A DNA stretch of 64,000 nucleotides, from the NCBI GenBank assembly GCA_021018995.1, contig CM037585.1:124772831-124836830 (forward strand), in the 5' to 3' direction. The translations under genes and the position numbers were made by a program. The DNA is from Chloranthus sessilifolius. Its lineage: Eukaryota > Streptophyta > Magnoliopsida > Chloranthales > Chloranthaceae. The notes beneath the pieces were generated by a model. The model ran no database searches, had not been told where the DNA came from, and worked only from the letters and a program-made list of their open reading frames with translations. This document shows positions 11,008 through 22,001 of the stretch, in pieces; position 1 is the stretch's first letter, and every line of letters starts with the position of its first letter.

Positions 11008-12609
11008 TGATGTGCAGTGAAATATGATGATATTTCACTCCTAAAGACCTACATTTAGCTATCCGATGAAAGCCATTTAACATGTTTTTAGATGGTTTTA
11101 GTGATTTACAGGCCGGCAGATGTGTTGAGCATGAAATAACCCACAAGTTCAGAATATAACGTCAAATTCGTGCTACTTTGGATCATGCGGAACCTATCCC
11201 GACTTGGAGCTCAATTTGACCCTTCAAGACAGTAGATTCAGAAAATTGTTAAAACACGAAAGTTGTAGAGCTCGTTGTCAGCTTTCCAACGCCACCCGAA
11301 TCGCCTCAATCCGACTTCAGGATAGAAAGTTATGGCCGAAAGACCGAGGCAGTGTCTGAATACAAAGTGCAGCGGGAGTTCACAGAAATCTGGGAGGTCG
11401 ATCGATCGACCCTTTTTAGTCGATCGATCGACCAAAGACGAATTTGAGTCCGGATAGAGTTTGGCCGCGAGAAAATCTTGGAACCAAGAGTGCGTACGTT
11501 TTGGCAATTACGGGAAAAAAAGATATTCTTGGGGGATATATATATTCATCCGGGGAGTCCTAAAGAAAGGAGGATTAGGAGAATTAGGAGCATTCTGTTT
11601 TATTCTGATTAGTTTTATTTCTTTATTTTTCTTTAGAGAGAGTTTTGTCTTACAGAGAGTTTATTCATTTTTTCTGCATTATTATCATTCTTCTGTGTTA
11701 GTTCTTTCTGCTTTTCTAAATCGTACGTACTGGGAATAAAAGCTCTTTGTGGAAATTGTTAAAGCTCTTTACGGTATTTTTATATTGATGTTAGTGTTTA
11801 TTTATATTTTAATTATGTTGTTTACTTTTACTATGTGTGGCTAGTTTTATTAAGGATGGGGATCTAATGATTCCCATCCGAGGTATTTATTTATACTAAT
11901 ATCAATCTGTGATTGAGATGTCAGATGCCTTTTAAGACCCTAATATTTATTGAATATGGTGAAATCATCATTTCAGTCCGAGATCTAGGTGCTAATCATG
12001 CCCTATGATTTCAGATCTGTAATAATGATTTTATCCTAGTTATCACCCATCTCGGGGTGAAGTTTTACCACAATCTGAGGTGTGAGTGTTAATCATACAC
12101 TTATGGGGTGTTAATCATACATCTCCTTGATCTCGGATTGATGGTGTGACTTTATCCCAGTGGTGAGTTCCAATCACGATCTGAGGTGTGGGTGTTAATC
12201 ATACACCTATGGGGTGTTAATCATACATCTCCGTGATCTCAGATCTATATTTTAGAACTCATGTGTGTATAGGGCAGTTCTTCTTTTGAGAAATTTGTTA
12301 AGGATTTCATATCTCAAACCACAGATTGGTATTTTATAAATGATAAACCAACGATGGGAGGATTTAGCATCCCAATCCTTATCTTTCATTAATTGTTTAA
12401 CTTTAGATTTCGTTAGTATTTATACGTGTTATTAAAAGTTACCATAATTCTAGGTTTTCGATCGCATAAGATCTCAGAGAAATTCTTTTAGTTAATTAAT
12501 ATTTCTTTTTTATATTTTCTAACTAATCCTCGTAGGAACGATCTCATTACTTTGCACCCTCGACATCACGATTCGTGCACTCATGCAGTATAAATTTTAG
12601 GACACATCA
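11008..12609 (+). repeat. 5' LTR
   Basis: 1602 bp, TG..CA ends. It carries a pair of GTCGATCGATCGAC palindromes (11397-11410 and 11419-11432) and an internal direct repeat of about 65 bp with period 106 (from 12075 and from 12181, 'ctgaggtgtgagtgttaatc'). A TATA-like 'tatatatattc' lies near 11537-11547. Open frames here are not genes. Confidence 0.92.
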
Positions 12610-12615
12610 AGTTTT

Positions 12616-12633
12616 TGGCGCCGTTGCCGGGGA
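12616..12633 (+). promoter_or_regulatory. primer binding site (tRNA-Asp type)
   Basis: TGGCGCCGTTGCCGGGGA, six bases after the 5' LTR end, is the reverse complement of the 3' end of plant tRNA-Asp (with CCA). This is where minus-strand DNA synthesis would be primed. The sequence is intact. Confidence 0.9.
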
Positions 12634-12755
12634 AAAGTGTAGAAAATTAAAAATTTTTGAAAAATAGAAAATTAATTTTAAGAATCTTTGTAGGTTTGAA
12701 ATCAGGAATTTTTTTTTTTAAAATAAAAAAAAAAATAAAAATAAAAATTCTCTGT

Positions 12756-12862
12756 GTCGATCGATCGACCAAAACAGTCGATCAATCGACTCTCCAGAAT
12801 TTAAAAAAAAAAAAAAAAATCTTTGTGGTCGATCAATCGACCTAGACAGTCGATCAATCGAC
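12756..12862 (+). repeat. two pairs of GTCGATCrATCGAC palindromes
   Basis: Four palindromic 14-mers in the leader: 12756-12769 (GTCGATCGATCGAC), and 12777-12790, 12828-12841 and 12849-12862 (GTCGATCAATCGAC). Within each pair the starts are 21 bp apart, two helical turns. The same paired arrangement is in both LTRs and at the end of gag (14809-14822, with a half-site before it). Confidence 0.85.
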
Positions 12863-12943
12863 CCAAGAAAATTTTCATTTTCCTGATTCTGTTTTTTTAA
12901 AAAAAATAAAAAAAAATTTTTAAAATTTCTGTGCACTTTATGT

Positions 12944-14825
12944 ATGCACACGAGATCTTCCAGAGATAAATCTTTAGAACCTCTGAATCCTGAGATTGAG
13001 CGTACGTGTCGTTCAAATCGAAAAGAAGTTAGAACAGGTCGAGAAGCGAGAACCGAACCATCAATTCAATTCAAAATGAATGCAAACGGTTGTGAAAATC
13101 AACAGCATGAAAATGAGGAGGAACCAACCCTGAGGGAGTTGTTCGCCCCAATTACTACAAATACCCCTTCTTGCATCACGTATCCTGCAACACCTGGTGG
13201 CAGATTCGAAATCCGTACCAATGTGATACAAATCTTACCAATCTTTCACGGTATGGATAGAGAAGATCCATATCAACATATCAAAGACTTTGTTGAAGTC
13301 TGTTCATCGGTATATCAAAATTTCAATGAAGAATCTGTGAGATTACGTCTATTTCCTTTCTCTATAAAGGATAAGGCCAAAGCATGGTTAAACTCGTTAC
13401 CAGCTGGATCCATAACCACCTGGGATCAAATGGTTAAGAAATTTTTGTCAAAATTCTTTCCCATGGCTAAGACTAATGCCCTAAGACGTGAAATCACTGA
13501 TTTTACACAAGAAGAAGATGAGAGATTCTATCAAGCCTGAGATAGATTCATGGATATCTTATTGAAATGTCCTCACCACGGATTCTCAAAATGGAGATTG
13601 GTCCAATATTTTTACAACGGATTAGATCAAGCTAATCGACATTTGATTGAATCTATGAACAGTGGAGGATTCTTGGGATTGAGAGAAAATGAATCTTACC
13701 AATTCTTGGAAAAGCTAGCAGAAGACTCACAACAATGGGACTTCTCTAGCAAATGAGACCAAACCAAAGAAGAATCGAGATCAAGCAGGAAGCTCAGCAA
13801 AGAAAGGAGGATTGTATGTGGTGAAAGAAACACCAGACCTGATGACAAAAATAGATTTCCTCACTCAACAAGTTGAGGAATTGAAATTGAAGAAAAATGT
13901 AAGTGTTGTAAATGTACAACCAGACCCATGCTCATATTGTGGGAGTCCAATGCACACGGTGGTCAATCAACGCAAAATTACTCGAGAGGATCCTAGTGAA
14001 CAATTGAATGCATTGAACACTTACTGCTAAATCGTGGAAATGTTTTCAATGAAAACAATCCAAACAGTTGGAAATATCATCAGAATTTCTCATGAAAAGG
14101 GAAATCAAAGACCCCAAGGTAGAGGTCAAGGGATGAATTTATACCCGAATCAAAATTTCAATCAGGGACCACAACAACAGTTTGGTCAAGGACAATTCCA
14201 ACATCACTATGGAGGAGGAAACCAATTTTACCAAAATCAGAATCAAAATGTGCAACCTAGGCAATCAAATCAGAATTATCAGTTCTCCCAATCAACAAGT
14301 CAACCCGGGTTTGCACAAAATTTTCCTCCACCAGGGTTCAATAATCAACAAGGAAATGCTGCTCCACGTCCGTACCAAAAACAATATCCTCAGAGTGAGG
14401 ATATGTGGAAGTTTATTCAATCTAATACCTCTTCGATATCAAGGATAGAGACACAATTAGGGCAACTGGCGACACTCCTCTGCGAGAGAGAAAAGGGATC
14501 ATTCCCGAGCCAACCAGTCCCAAATCCAAAAGGACAGATGGCTATTGAGCAAGCCTCGACCTCATCTCAGGAGGAGAGCCAACAACAGATCAAGGCTATC
14601 ACTACATTGCGATCTGGGAAGGAAGTCGACAACAAAGTAGAAATGCCAGAAGAAGATGAGAAGCATAAGCCTGATGTCGAAATTGAGAAGGACAAGGAAG
14701 TAGCAGAAGAAGAGATACAACAAAAACAACAGAAGAAGATTGAAGATAAGAACGAGAGAGAGAAGAATTTCATACCCAAAGCCCCATATCCTCAATCGAC
14801 CCTTCTTGGTCGATCGATCGACTGA
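12944..14825 (+). pseudogene. gag of the LTR element, broken
   Basis: This would encode the structural Gag that forms the particle packaging element RNA. From the ATG at 12944, frame 2 runs to 13756 with one in-frame TGA at 13538-13540. It includes the retrotransposon gag core, with recognisable 'FHGMDREDPYQHIKDF', 'AKAWLNSLPAGSI' and 'WDQMVKKFLSKFFP'. After a frame change the sequence continues in another frame from about 13812, with a further in-frame TAA at 14028-14030. A zinc-knuckle-like CX2CX4H (CSYCGSPMH) is present, but the expected last cysteine is not visible. A Q/N-rich stretch (about 14150-14400) and a charged K/E-rich tail follow. The frame ends 'APYPQ...', a place where the protease region would begin in full-length relatives, and stops inside a palindrome. 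At least three lesions, so not functional as it stands. Confidence 0.85.
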
Positions 14826-16497
14826 GCCCAGTGGTATTTTGTATGGAATTTAAAAATTTTTCATAAATTATGCGATCTAAGACGAATACTATATGCAATT
14901 TCGTTTCATTATTCTTAGAAGAGAAGAGCTAAGTTGAAATTCACATATAAATCTTAAACCCGCGTTTAAGGAGTTTTGATGTTTGATTTAGTTCAAAGAG
15001 TTTAAATTATGAAAATTTATCAAATTTGTGAACTGTAAGGATTTTAGTGGAGATTAAAATCCGGTAAGCTTTAGCGCCAATTTTCCGTCCTTGATGAGTG
15101 CTTAAACAAACTCGAAGTTATCTTTGAATACGAATTACTCTTGCATGATCTCATACATTTTATTTTGACTTGTGACTTTGCATGACATTAAATTCATATC
15201 ATTGTGCTAGAACGTATCATATGTTTGCTCAAGACAAATAGGCAAAGTTACCATCTTTTGAGGACGTGATTGAAGGCCATCTTTGGCTCGTTTGTGCTTA
15301 ACATACCCCACCTCATATAAAGTTATCCTTCTAGTACCCCTTTGAGCCTATTGAAAAATTTACCTTTATACATTCTTTGATAAGTCACGTTAACCTTTAC
15401 CCCTTCACCATTTCTGAAATTCAGTTTTACCCTTCTTATTTCTGAGAAATTAGGAACGAGGGATGGAAATGAACGAAAAGAGAGTAAGTGGAGAGATACC
15501 GAGTTGTGGTGTTTACTGAGAGTGTATGGCAAAAATATAAAAAAAAAAGGGAATAAAAAAGATATGAGGTGTTGTAAGAAATAAAATTCAAAAGAAGAAA
15601 AATGAGTGAAAAAAAAAAAAAAAAAAAAAGAAAAACAAAAAGAAGGTTGAGAAAAAGAGTGAGAGATTACGAAGAAAAAAAAGGGGGGAGAGAAGAGAAA
15701 TAGATGAGTCAAAAGTCAGTTTTCTTTTCCAATTTCTCAGAAATTTTGAATCCCGACTTCCATTTTTTTTCTTACCCTTACCTGAGCCCTATTATAACCT
15801 TATAAAAGACCTTCATGATCCGATCTTGTATGGCTAACTGCTTGGTGGAGAGCAAATATGTGATAACTATGGAACTTGATATGACATGCTTAGAATATAC
15901 AAGTATCTATTCTTATGAGATTTATCTTTGTTCATTGATTGCATCGTGTTTCATTTATCATGTGAGACCTTTTTGCTTGCTTTGTATTGATCTCTCACAT
16001 GTGTGCGAAAACTTACCCATCATCGGAGCGATTTTAGTCTGAGAAGTATACCTATTGTGACGTTTGAATCAAAGCGTAAATCTATGCGCTTCACAAATAA
16101 GATAAATTCTCCAATAAAATTATTTGATCCGATGAACACATTGAAACATCTAAAGATGGGTTCAAAATTTATCTGTAAATTGAAGCATTAGTTTAGCTTA
16201 ACTAAGCATCAATGGAAATGACATGGCATGCATAGCACTTGCGGAAGAAATGCATAATGAGATCAATTAATAGATTCCACATAAATCAATGCCTGAAAGT
16301 TTGTGGGTAACTTCACTGAAAACCCTCAGGAGACAAAACTCCTCCACTAGGGATCACCTAGCGGTTTAAAGGCTTGTTGCATATGCTAAATGCAATCGTG
16401 TTCCCTACGAAAGTGGCATTCTTTACTTTTCTTAGGTTGTTAGTTTATTTTTCAGTATTGTTTATCTTCTCCTTTGCTCGAGGACTAGCAAAGTGTA
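14826..16497 (+). other. non-coding 3' internal region of the LTR element
   Basis: About 1.7 kb between gag and the 3' LTR with no pol-like coding. It includes a purine-rich stretch at about 15530-15690 ('gaaaaaaaa', 'gagaagag'), an 'aagtggcatt' motif (about 16411-16420) shared with the remnant near 1930, and 'aggactagcaaa' just before the polypurine tract. Open frames here show no domain. Confidence 0.7.
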
Positions 16498-16509
16498 GGT
16501 TTGGGGGTA
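16498..16509 (+). promoter_or_regulatory. polypurine tract
   Basis: GGTTTGGGGGTA directly before the 3' LTR start TGATGTG; the usual priming site for plus-strand DNA. The remnant at 1852-1865 has a close counterpart. Confidence 0.8.
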
Positions 16510-18122
16510 TGATGTGCAGTGAAATATGATGATATTTCACCCCTAAAGACCTATATTTAGCTATCCGATGAAAGCCATTTAACATGTTTTTAGATGGTTT
16601 TAGTGATTTACAGGCCGGCAGATGTGTTGAGCATGAAATAACCCACAAGTTCAGAATATAACGTCAAATTCGTGCTACTTTGGATCATGCGGAACCTATC
16701 CCGACTTGGAGCTCAATTTGACCCTTCAAGACAGTAGATTCAGAAAATTGTTAAAACACGAAAGTTGTAGAGCTCGTTGTCAGCTTTCCAACGCCACCCG
16801 AATCGCCTCAATCCGACTTCAGGATAGAAAGTTATGGCCGAAAGACCGAGGCAGTGTCTGAATGCAAAGTGCAGCGGGAGTTCACGGAAATCTGGGAGGT
16901 CGATCGATCGACCCTTTTTAGTCGATCGATCGACCAAAGACGAATTTGAGTCCGGATAGAGTTTGGCCGCGAGAAAATCTTGGAACCAAGAGTGGCGTAC
17001 GTTTTGGCAATTACGGGAAAAAAAGATATTCTTGGGGGATATATATATTCATCCGGGGAGTCCTAAAGAAAAGAGGATTAGGAGAATTAGGAGCATTCTG
17101 TTTTATTCTGATTAGTTTTATTTCTTTATTTTTCTTTAGAGAGAGTTTTGTCTTACAGAGAGTTTATTCATTTTTTCTGCATTATTATCATTCTTCTGTG
17201 TTAGTTCTTTCTGCTTTTCTAAATCGTACGTACTGGGAATAAAAGCTCTTTGTGGAAATTGTTAAAGCTCTTTACGGTATTTTTATATTGATGTTAGTGT
17301 TTATTTATATTTTAATTATGTTGTTTACTTTTACTATGTGTGGCTAGTTTTATTAAGGATGGGGATCTAATGATTCCCATCCGAGGTATTTATTTATACT
17401 AATATCAATCTGTGATTGAGATGTCAGACGCCTTTTAAGACCCTAATATTTATTGAATATGGTGAAATCATCATTTCAGTCCGAGATCTAGGTGCTAATC
17501 ATGCCCTATGATTTCAGATCTGTAATAATGATTTTATCCTAGTTATCACCCATCTCGGGGTGAAGTTTTACCACAATGTCCGAGGTGTGAGTGTTAATCA
17601 TACACTTATGGGCTGTTAATCATACATCTCCTTGATCTCGGATTGATGGTGTGACTTTATCCCAGTGGTGAGTTCCAATCACGATCTGAGGTGTGGGTGT
17701 TAATCATACACCTATGGGGTGTTAATCATACATCTCCGTGATCTCAGATCTATATTTTAGAACTCACGTGTGTATAGGGCAGTTCTTCTTTTGAGAAATT
17801 TGTTAAGGATTTCATATCTCAAACCACAGATTGGTATTTTATAAATGATAAACCAACGATGGGAGGATTTAGCATCCCAATCCTTATCTTTCATTAATTG
17901 TTTAATCCTTTAGATTTCGTTAGTATTTATCTGTGTTATTAAAAGTTACCATAATTCTAGGTTTTCAGTTACTGCATAAGATCTGTAGAAATTCTTTTAG
18001 TTAATTAATATTTCTGTTTTTTATATTTTCTAACTAATCCTCGTGGGAACGATCTCGTACTTTGCACCCACTGACTACATCACGATTCGTGCACTTGCGA
18101 GTATAAATTTTAGGACACATCA
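16510..18122 (+). repeat. 3' LTR
   Basis: 1613 bp, co-linear with the 5' LTR. It carries the palindrome pair at 16899-16912 and 16921-16934. About ten single-base differences are scattered over the first 1.4 kb, but several substitutions and small indels cluster in the last 200 bp (for example near 17966-17990 and 18050-18105). Confidence 0.92.
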
Positions 18123-18127
18123 AGATG

Positions 18128-20601
18128 CATGGTATTTATGGTCTGTGCATTGAATTCTTGGATTGTTTGACTGGAACCAAGATTCAAGCTTCGCTTATCT
18201 CATCTTAATTCCACCATCAGGATTTGTGGAGTCAAACATTCCAATTATGTTAGAAACCCATCTATAGATGGGTACTTTCATTAGGAAATATGCTATATCT
18301 AACATTTCCCTATTCATCCAATCAATAAAAAAAAAATCATGATTTTATCTGAGGTACTAAAACAAATAATATAATCCAACATTCAAATGATATAACCGCA
18401 ACCAATTTTAGTATGTTACAAGATTTTTTAAAATCCAAAGACACATTGTATCACAACCATCAAATAACCTATAATATTACAAACAAGAAATCTTAGCATA
18501 AAAAGGGGCTATGTAAATTTGACACTTGCAAGCGTACCGATGTGTGGGACACAGCAACCCTCGATCTACAAAAGCCTTAGATAATCGGGCGTGTAATGAT
18601 GTCAGTGCAGGGATAGTAGGTGCCCAACAATGCGATTACTTATCAAAAATAATTATACATAGATATATAACCCAAATTAAAATATTTAAAAGAGATCTAT
18701 ACATAATTTGCAAAACCCAATATTAGAATCCAAACTCCTACCCCAACACACATGTCATCAAAAATAGAACTTTATATATCCATAAAATTAAGGGACTAAA
18801 TTTTTTTGTAAAGTACATAATTTTTTCATTACATGGTTATAGAAACTAACGTGAGAAGACAATGCGAGAAAGACAGAATCTCTATTGATTTGCTATAGAT
18901 TTGAACCAGATTCGTCTCCCTCCTCTGGACTTGTCCTCCACCATTTGATCACATGATCGAACGGCACTGAAACCCTAGCCAAAGGCAGCTATAAGAAAAG
19001 CAGAATCCTTGTACACATAGAATGAATGGGGAAGAGCGATGGGGGGCTTACTTTTGACGTCGACAAAGGAGAAGACGAGGGCCCCTCTTCCTCTCGTTTT
19101 TACCAACGAGTGGGCGGAAATGATTTCCAAAATAAATTTGGTGGGTTTATTTTTCGACTTTTATTTTTCTCAGGATAAGTGGGACCCACTTCTCCGCCAA
19201 ACACTAGCAAATGACGCTTTCTCGGGAAATTTTAAATTTCTAGCGAAAAATCGCCCGAACTCAAACAAGACATAAATCTTGAGACTATGAGCTTCCCATC
19301 ATACTATAAGTTTCTTATTTTACATGACACACTTACCAAAAAGTGGGCCTAACATTATCTCTTAATGTGACCACATGGCTCTTTAGTCAATTCTTTAGGA
19401 TTTGTGCCACTTTGAATTAAAAAATGACCTTATGATGGTAAGACCATTGACTAAAGATCCTTTGTGTGGAAGATTGTAGTGAAAAATAATCTCCATCATG
19501 CCAGTCAAATTAATCAATTGTCGATGATCAAAAGATCCTATGGAAAAGATTAAGCCGTCCGATTTGGAAGCCACGATCTAAAGACCATCTAAGCCGCTAA
19601 AATTGAAACCCATGATTAAAAGATCCTATGTTTAAAAAATTGGCGAAACACCATCTTTATCTTATGATCCATCAGTCAATGGCTATTATTTGATTCAACA
19701 GTTGACTGCATTGAATCATTTGATAGAGATCGTGTTTTATGCCAATCTTTTTCTTTTTCCCATAAATTAATCCTAAATTACTTTTGAGAGTAATTTTGTA
19801 TTATGTTATTTTTCAATCACTTTTTAGGGATCTATGCCACATGGAATTCAAAATTGACCATGCCTTTAATCTCAAGATCAATAGTGTGGAAGATTCCGAT
19901 GAAAACTAATTTCACTCATTCGATTAACTCCGATACGACTTAACAAATTAGATGGCTAAGGATTATTTACAGATTTTGAGGTAGTTTAACATTACCATAA
20001 AAGAATCAATCCCTTGGGTTTTATTTGTGCCAAACGGAGGAAAAATGAAACAATAACAATCTTACGAAAAAAATTCACTTTTGGAACTTCCCATGGTTTT
20101 TTCTAAACGACCCCATGGGAAGTAAAAGAAATAATTCCACCCATCATTTCCCTTTTTGCACACCAATCAATAAAATTTTTAGTCACACACCAACTTTTGC
20201 TATCCGCATACTAACTAGTAAAAATAACAATAAATTTTTCTTTGTTGTTGCTAATAAAGATATAAAGATGTATTACTTAGCAAACAATAAATTCGAAGCA
20301 ACTTTTTGGATGCACAAACTTCTTAATTTTGTGTCATTGTGTTAAATAAATAAAATTTTATAGGCGCACACCTAATTTTGTCATCTACATGCTACTTTAT
20401 TTTTCTTCCTTTTCTCCTCTGATGTGCCGTAAGAAAAAAATGACGTGGTTGTAATAGTTCTCTTCACTTATGCCTAATAGTCTTCCGAAGCTTTGCCTAA
20501 AACAACAATAGAGAACTTACTTTTTTATTTATCTGTGTTGAACGAGTTTAGTATTAAGCCACATGGACCTCCCTTAAGAGTCTTAATATGGGCCTCCTTA
20601 G
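18128..20601. other. intergenic, decayed repeats, no gene recognised
   Basis: AT-rich. From about 19280 to 19970 it holds words of the Mutator-type MITE family ('cttgagactatgag', 'gtgtggaagattgtagtgaa', 'taaagatcctttgtgtgg'), so it is probably one or two degraded copies without clear ends. A 78-codon open frame at 19039-19275 shows no known domain and is not called. Confidence 0.4.
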
Positions 20602-20948
20602 TATTAACCATATTAACCACTCACACAGTAATAGTGGAAGTAAAACAGAAGCTAGTAAAATCTCTCTAGATTTCTCTCAACCAAAGAAGAGTAGTTGTAA
20701 TAAAATCTTATCTTGTGAAACTATCAAGCAACAAACTCCTAACCACTGGATAAAAGATATTTCAAGTGAATCTCTGTAACTCATAAATTTTATGTAAGTT
20801 GTTGTAATTATGTCTATTTAAGAATAATGAGATTATAGGGAGAGGAAATAGACTCTCAAAATTAGCGTGGACGTAGGTCAAGATAGACCAAACCACGTAA
20901 AATCTTCTCTCTTTTATCTTTCTATTTTCTCTCTCATTCTCTTCCTTT
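20602..20948 (+). repeat. copia 5' LTR (+)
   Basis: Starts near 'tattaaccatattaacc' and runs to a CT-rich end just before a Met-tRNA primer site. An inverted copy of its first 258 bp or so lies at 20985-21242, and further pieces at 21929-22001 and 24361-24440. The start is set by comparison with the inverted copy. Confidence 0.6.
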
Positions 20949-20949
20949 G

Positions 20950-20961
20950 TGGTATCAGAGC
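20950..20961 (+). promoter_or_regulatory. primer binding site, initiator tRNA-Met type
   Basis: TGGTATCAGAGC, the standard primer site of Ty1/copia elements in plants, directly after the LTR. It is followed by only about 24 bp before the sequence turns into the inverted 3' end. Confidence 0.85.
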
Positions 20962-20984
20962 ATTAGTCTCCTGGAAATCACATT

Positions 20985-21242
20985 TTTTGAGAATCTGTTT
21001 CCTCTCCCTGCAATCTCATTATTCTTAAATAGACATAATTACAACAGCTTACATAAAATCTATGATTTGCAGAGATTCACATGAAATATCTTCTATCCAG
21101 TGGTTAGGATTTTGTTGCTTGGTAGTTTCACAAGGTAAGATTTTGTCAACTACTCTTCTTTGGTTGAGAAAAATCTGGAGATATTTTACTAGCTTCTGTT
21201 TTACTTCCACTGTTACTATGTGAGTGGTTAATATGGTTAATA
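20985..21242 (-). repeat. copia 3' LTR fragment (inverted)
   Basis: The reverse complement matches the LTR at 20602 onward (shared words 'aagataatttcaagtga'-like, 'gtctatttaagaataatgag', 'gagattgcagggagaggaaa'). It lacks about the last 90 bp. It follows, on the minus strand, the RNase H coding remnant and a purine tract ('gcttgcagggaag'). Confidence 0.65.
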
Positions 21243-21928
21243 CTTCCCTGCAAGCAGAGAGTTCCAACAGAGTGAACGCCCAACTTGTCGCACAACTTGA
21301 TGAAGATTGAACGAGGTAGCCCTTTTGTAAAGATTTTGGCGAGCTGATTGGTGGAGGGGACAAATTTTGTTTTCAAAGATCCCTGGACGAAATTGCGACT
21401 CATGTAGATGGCGCTAATATTATCGCAAAACAACGTTGGTCCTTGTTGAAGATTCACTGAAAATCACGAAATAAATATGTGATCCAAGTAAAGTCGGCAT
21501 TAGCCGAGGCCATGGCACGATATTTTGATTTAGCACTGGAACGAGAGATAGTTGGTTGCTTTTTGGCGCTCCATGAAATTAGATTGGCACCCATATAAAC
21601 ACATATACCTGTAGTAGAGCGTTGGGTAATTGGACATCCAACCCAGTCAACATCTGTAAATGCATATAAATTGTTTGAGCTTTGTGACAAGAAGCGAAGC
21701 CCATAAGAAATCGTATGATTTACATATCAAAGAATCCGTTTGACGAAGAAGATTATCAAGAGAGTGATGCATATGTTGGCACACTTGATTGACGGCGAAG
21801 GAAATGTCGGGCCTTGTGAGTGTAAGGTATTGTAAAGCTCCTACGATGCTTCGGTAGAGCGTCGGGTCTCCAAAAGAAGTGGAGTTACCATGAAACTGAT
21901 GCCAGCATGGTAGTGGAGTAGAGACGCC
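21243..21928 (-). pseudogene. Ty1/copia pol remnant (RT end and RNase H)
   Basis: The end of a copia polyprotein on the minus strand, spread over three frames. Near 21780-21890 are '[20 protein letters not shown]' and '[14 protein letters not shown]', typical of the region between RT and RNase H. From 21690 down come '[19 protein letters not shown]' and 'SWSAKKQPTISRSSAKSKYR' (RNase H). 'LFCDNISAIYMSRN' and 'TNQLAKIFTKGLP' follow. The usual DADWAGC reads DVDWVGC, so an active-site change is visible as well as frameshifts. Gag, integrase and the front of RT are missing. Not functional. Confidence 0.85.
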
Positions 21929-22001
21929 TAACCACTGGATATAAGATATTTCAAGTGAATCATAGATTTTGTATAAGCTGTTGTAATTATGTCTATTTAA
22001 G
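21929..22001 (+). repeat. copia LTR fragment, left part
   Basis: 'cctaaccactggatataaga' through 'gtctatttaagaa' matches the middle of the LTR at 20602-20948. It is interrupted by the LINE at 22002-24360 and resumes at about 24361 ('agaataatgagattgcagag'). Confidence 0.65.

Larger units (their letters stand above)
11008..18122 (+). mobile_element. gag-only LTR retrotransposon, Ty3-type, 7.1 kb
   Basis: A structurally complete element: two near-identical LTRs (11008-12609 and 16510-18122) beginning TGATGTG and ending ACATCA, flanked by the perfect 5-bp duplication AGATG (11003-11007 and 18123-18127). After the 5' LTR is a primer site complementary to a tRNA-Asp 3' end, the type known from Athila-like Ty3 elements. 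A gag-like region follows (12944-14825), but no protease, reverse transcriptase, RNase H or integrase is present in the remaining 1.7 kb. This matches the non-autonomous class with LTRs plus GAG (TR-GAG-like), which would need enzymes from a partner element. LTR divergence is about 1-2% by eye, so the insertion is young. Ty3 assignment rests on the primer site, gag type and polypurine tract. Confidence 0.9.

Noticed and set aside
11238..11739. Open frames on both strands in the LTR (repeated at 16740-17242)
   Set aside because: They lie in LTR sequence, occur identically in both LTRs and have no domain; the minus-strand frame runs through the palindromes.
12657..12951. Small open frames in the leader of the LTR element, including a 'DRSTKTVDQST' reading
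   Set aside because: They are translations of GTCGATC palindromes and A runs in the non-coding leader.
15323..15712. 129-codon minus-strand open frame rich in F and S
   Set aside because: It is the complement of a purine-rich tract (GAA/AAA runs); composition explains it.
19039..19275. 78-codon open frame
   Set aside because: No domain, no splice or promoter context, and surrounded by decayed repeats; not enough to call a gene.
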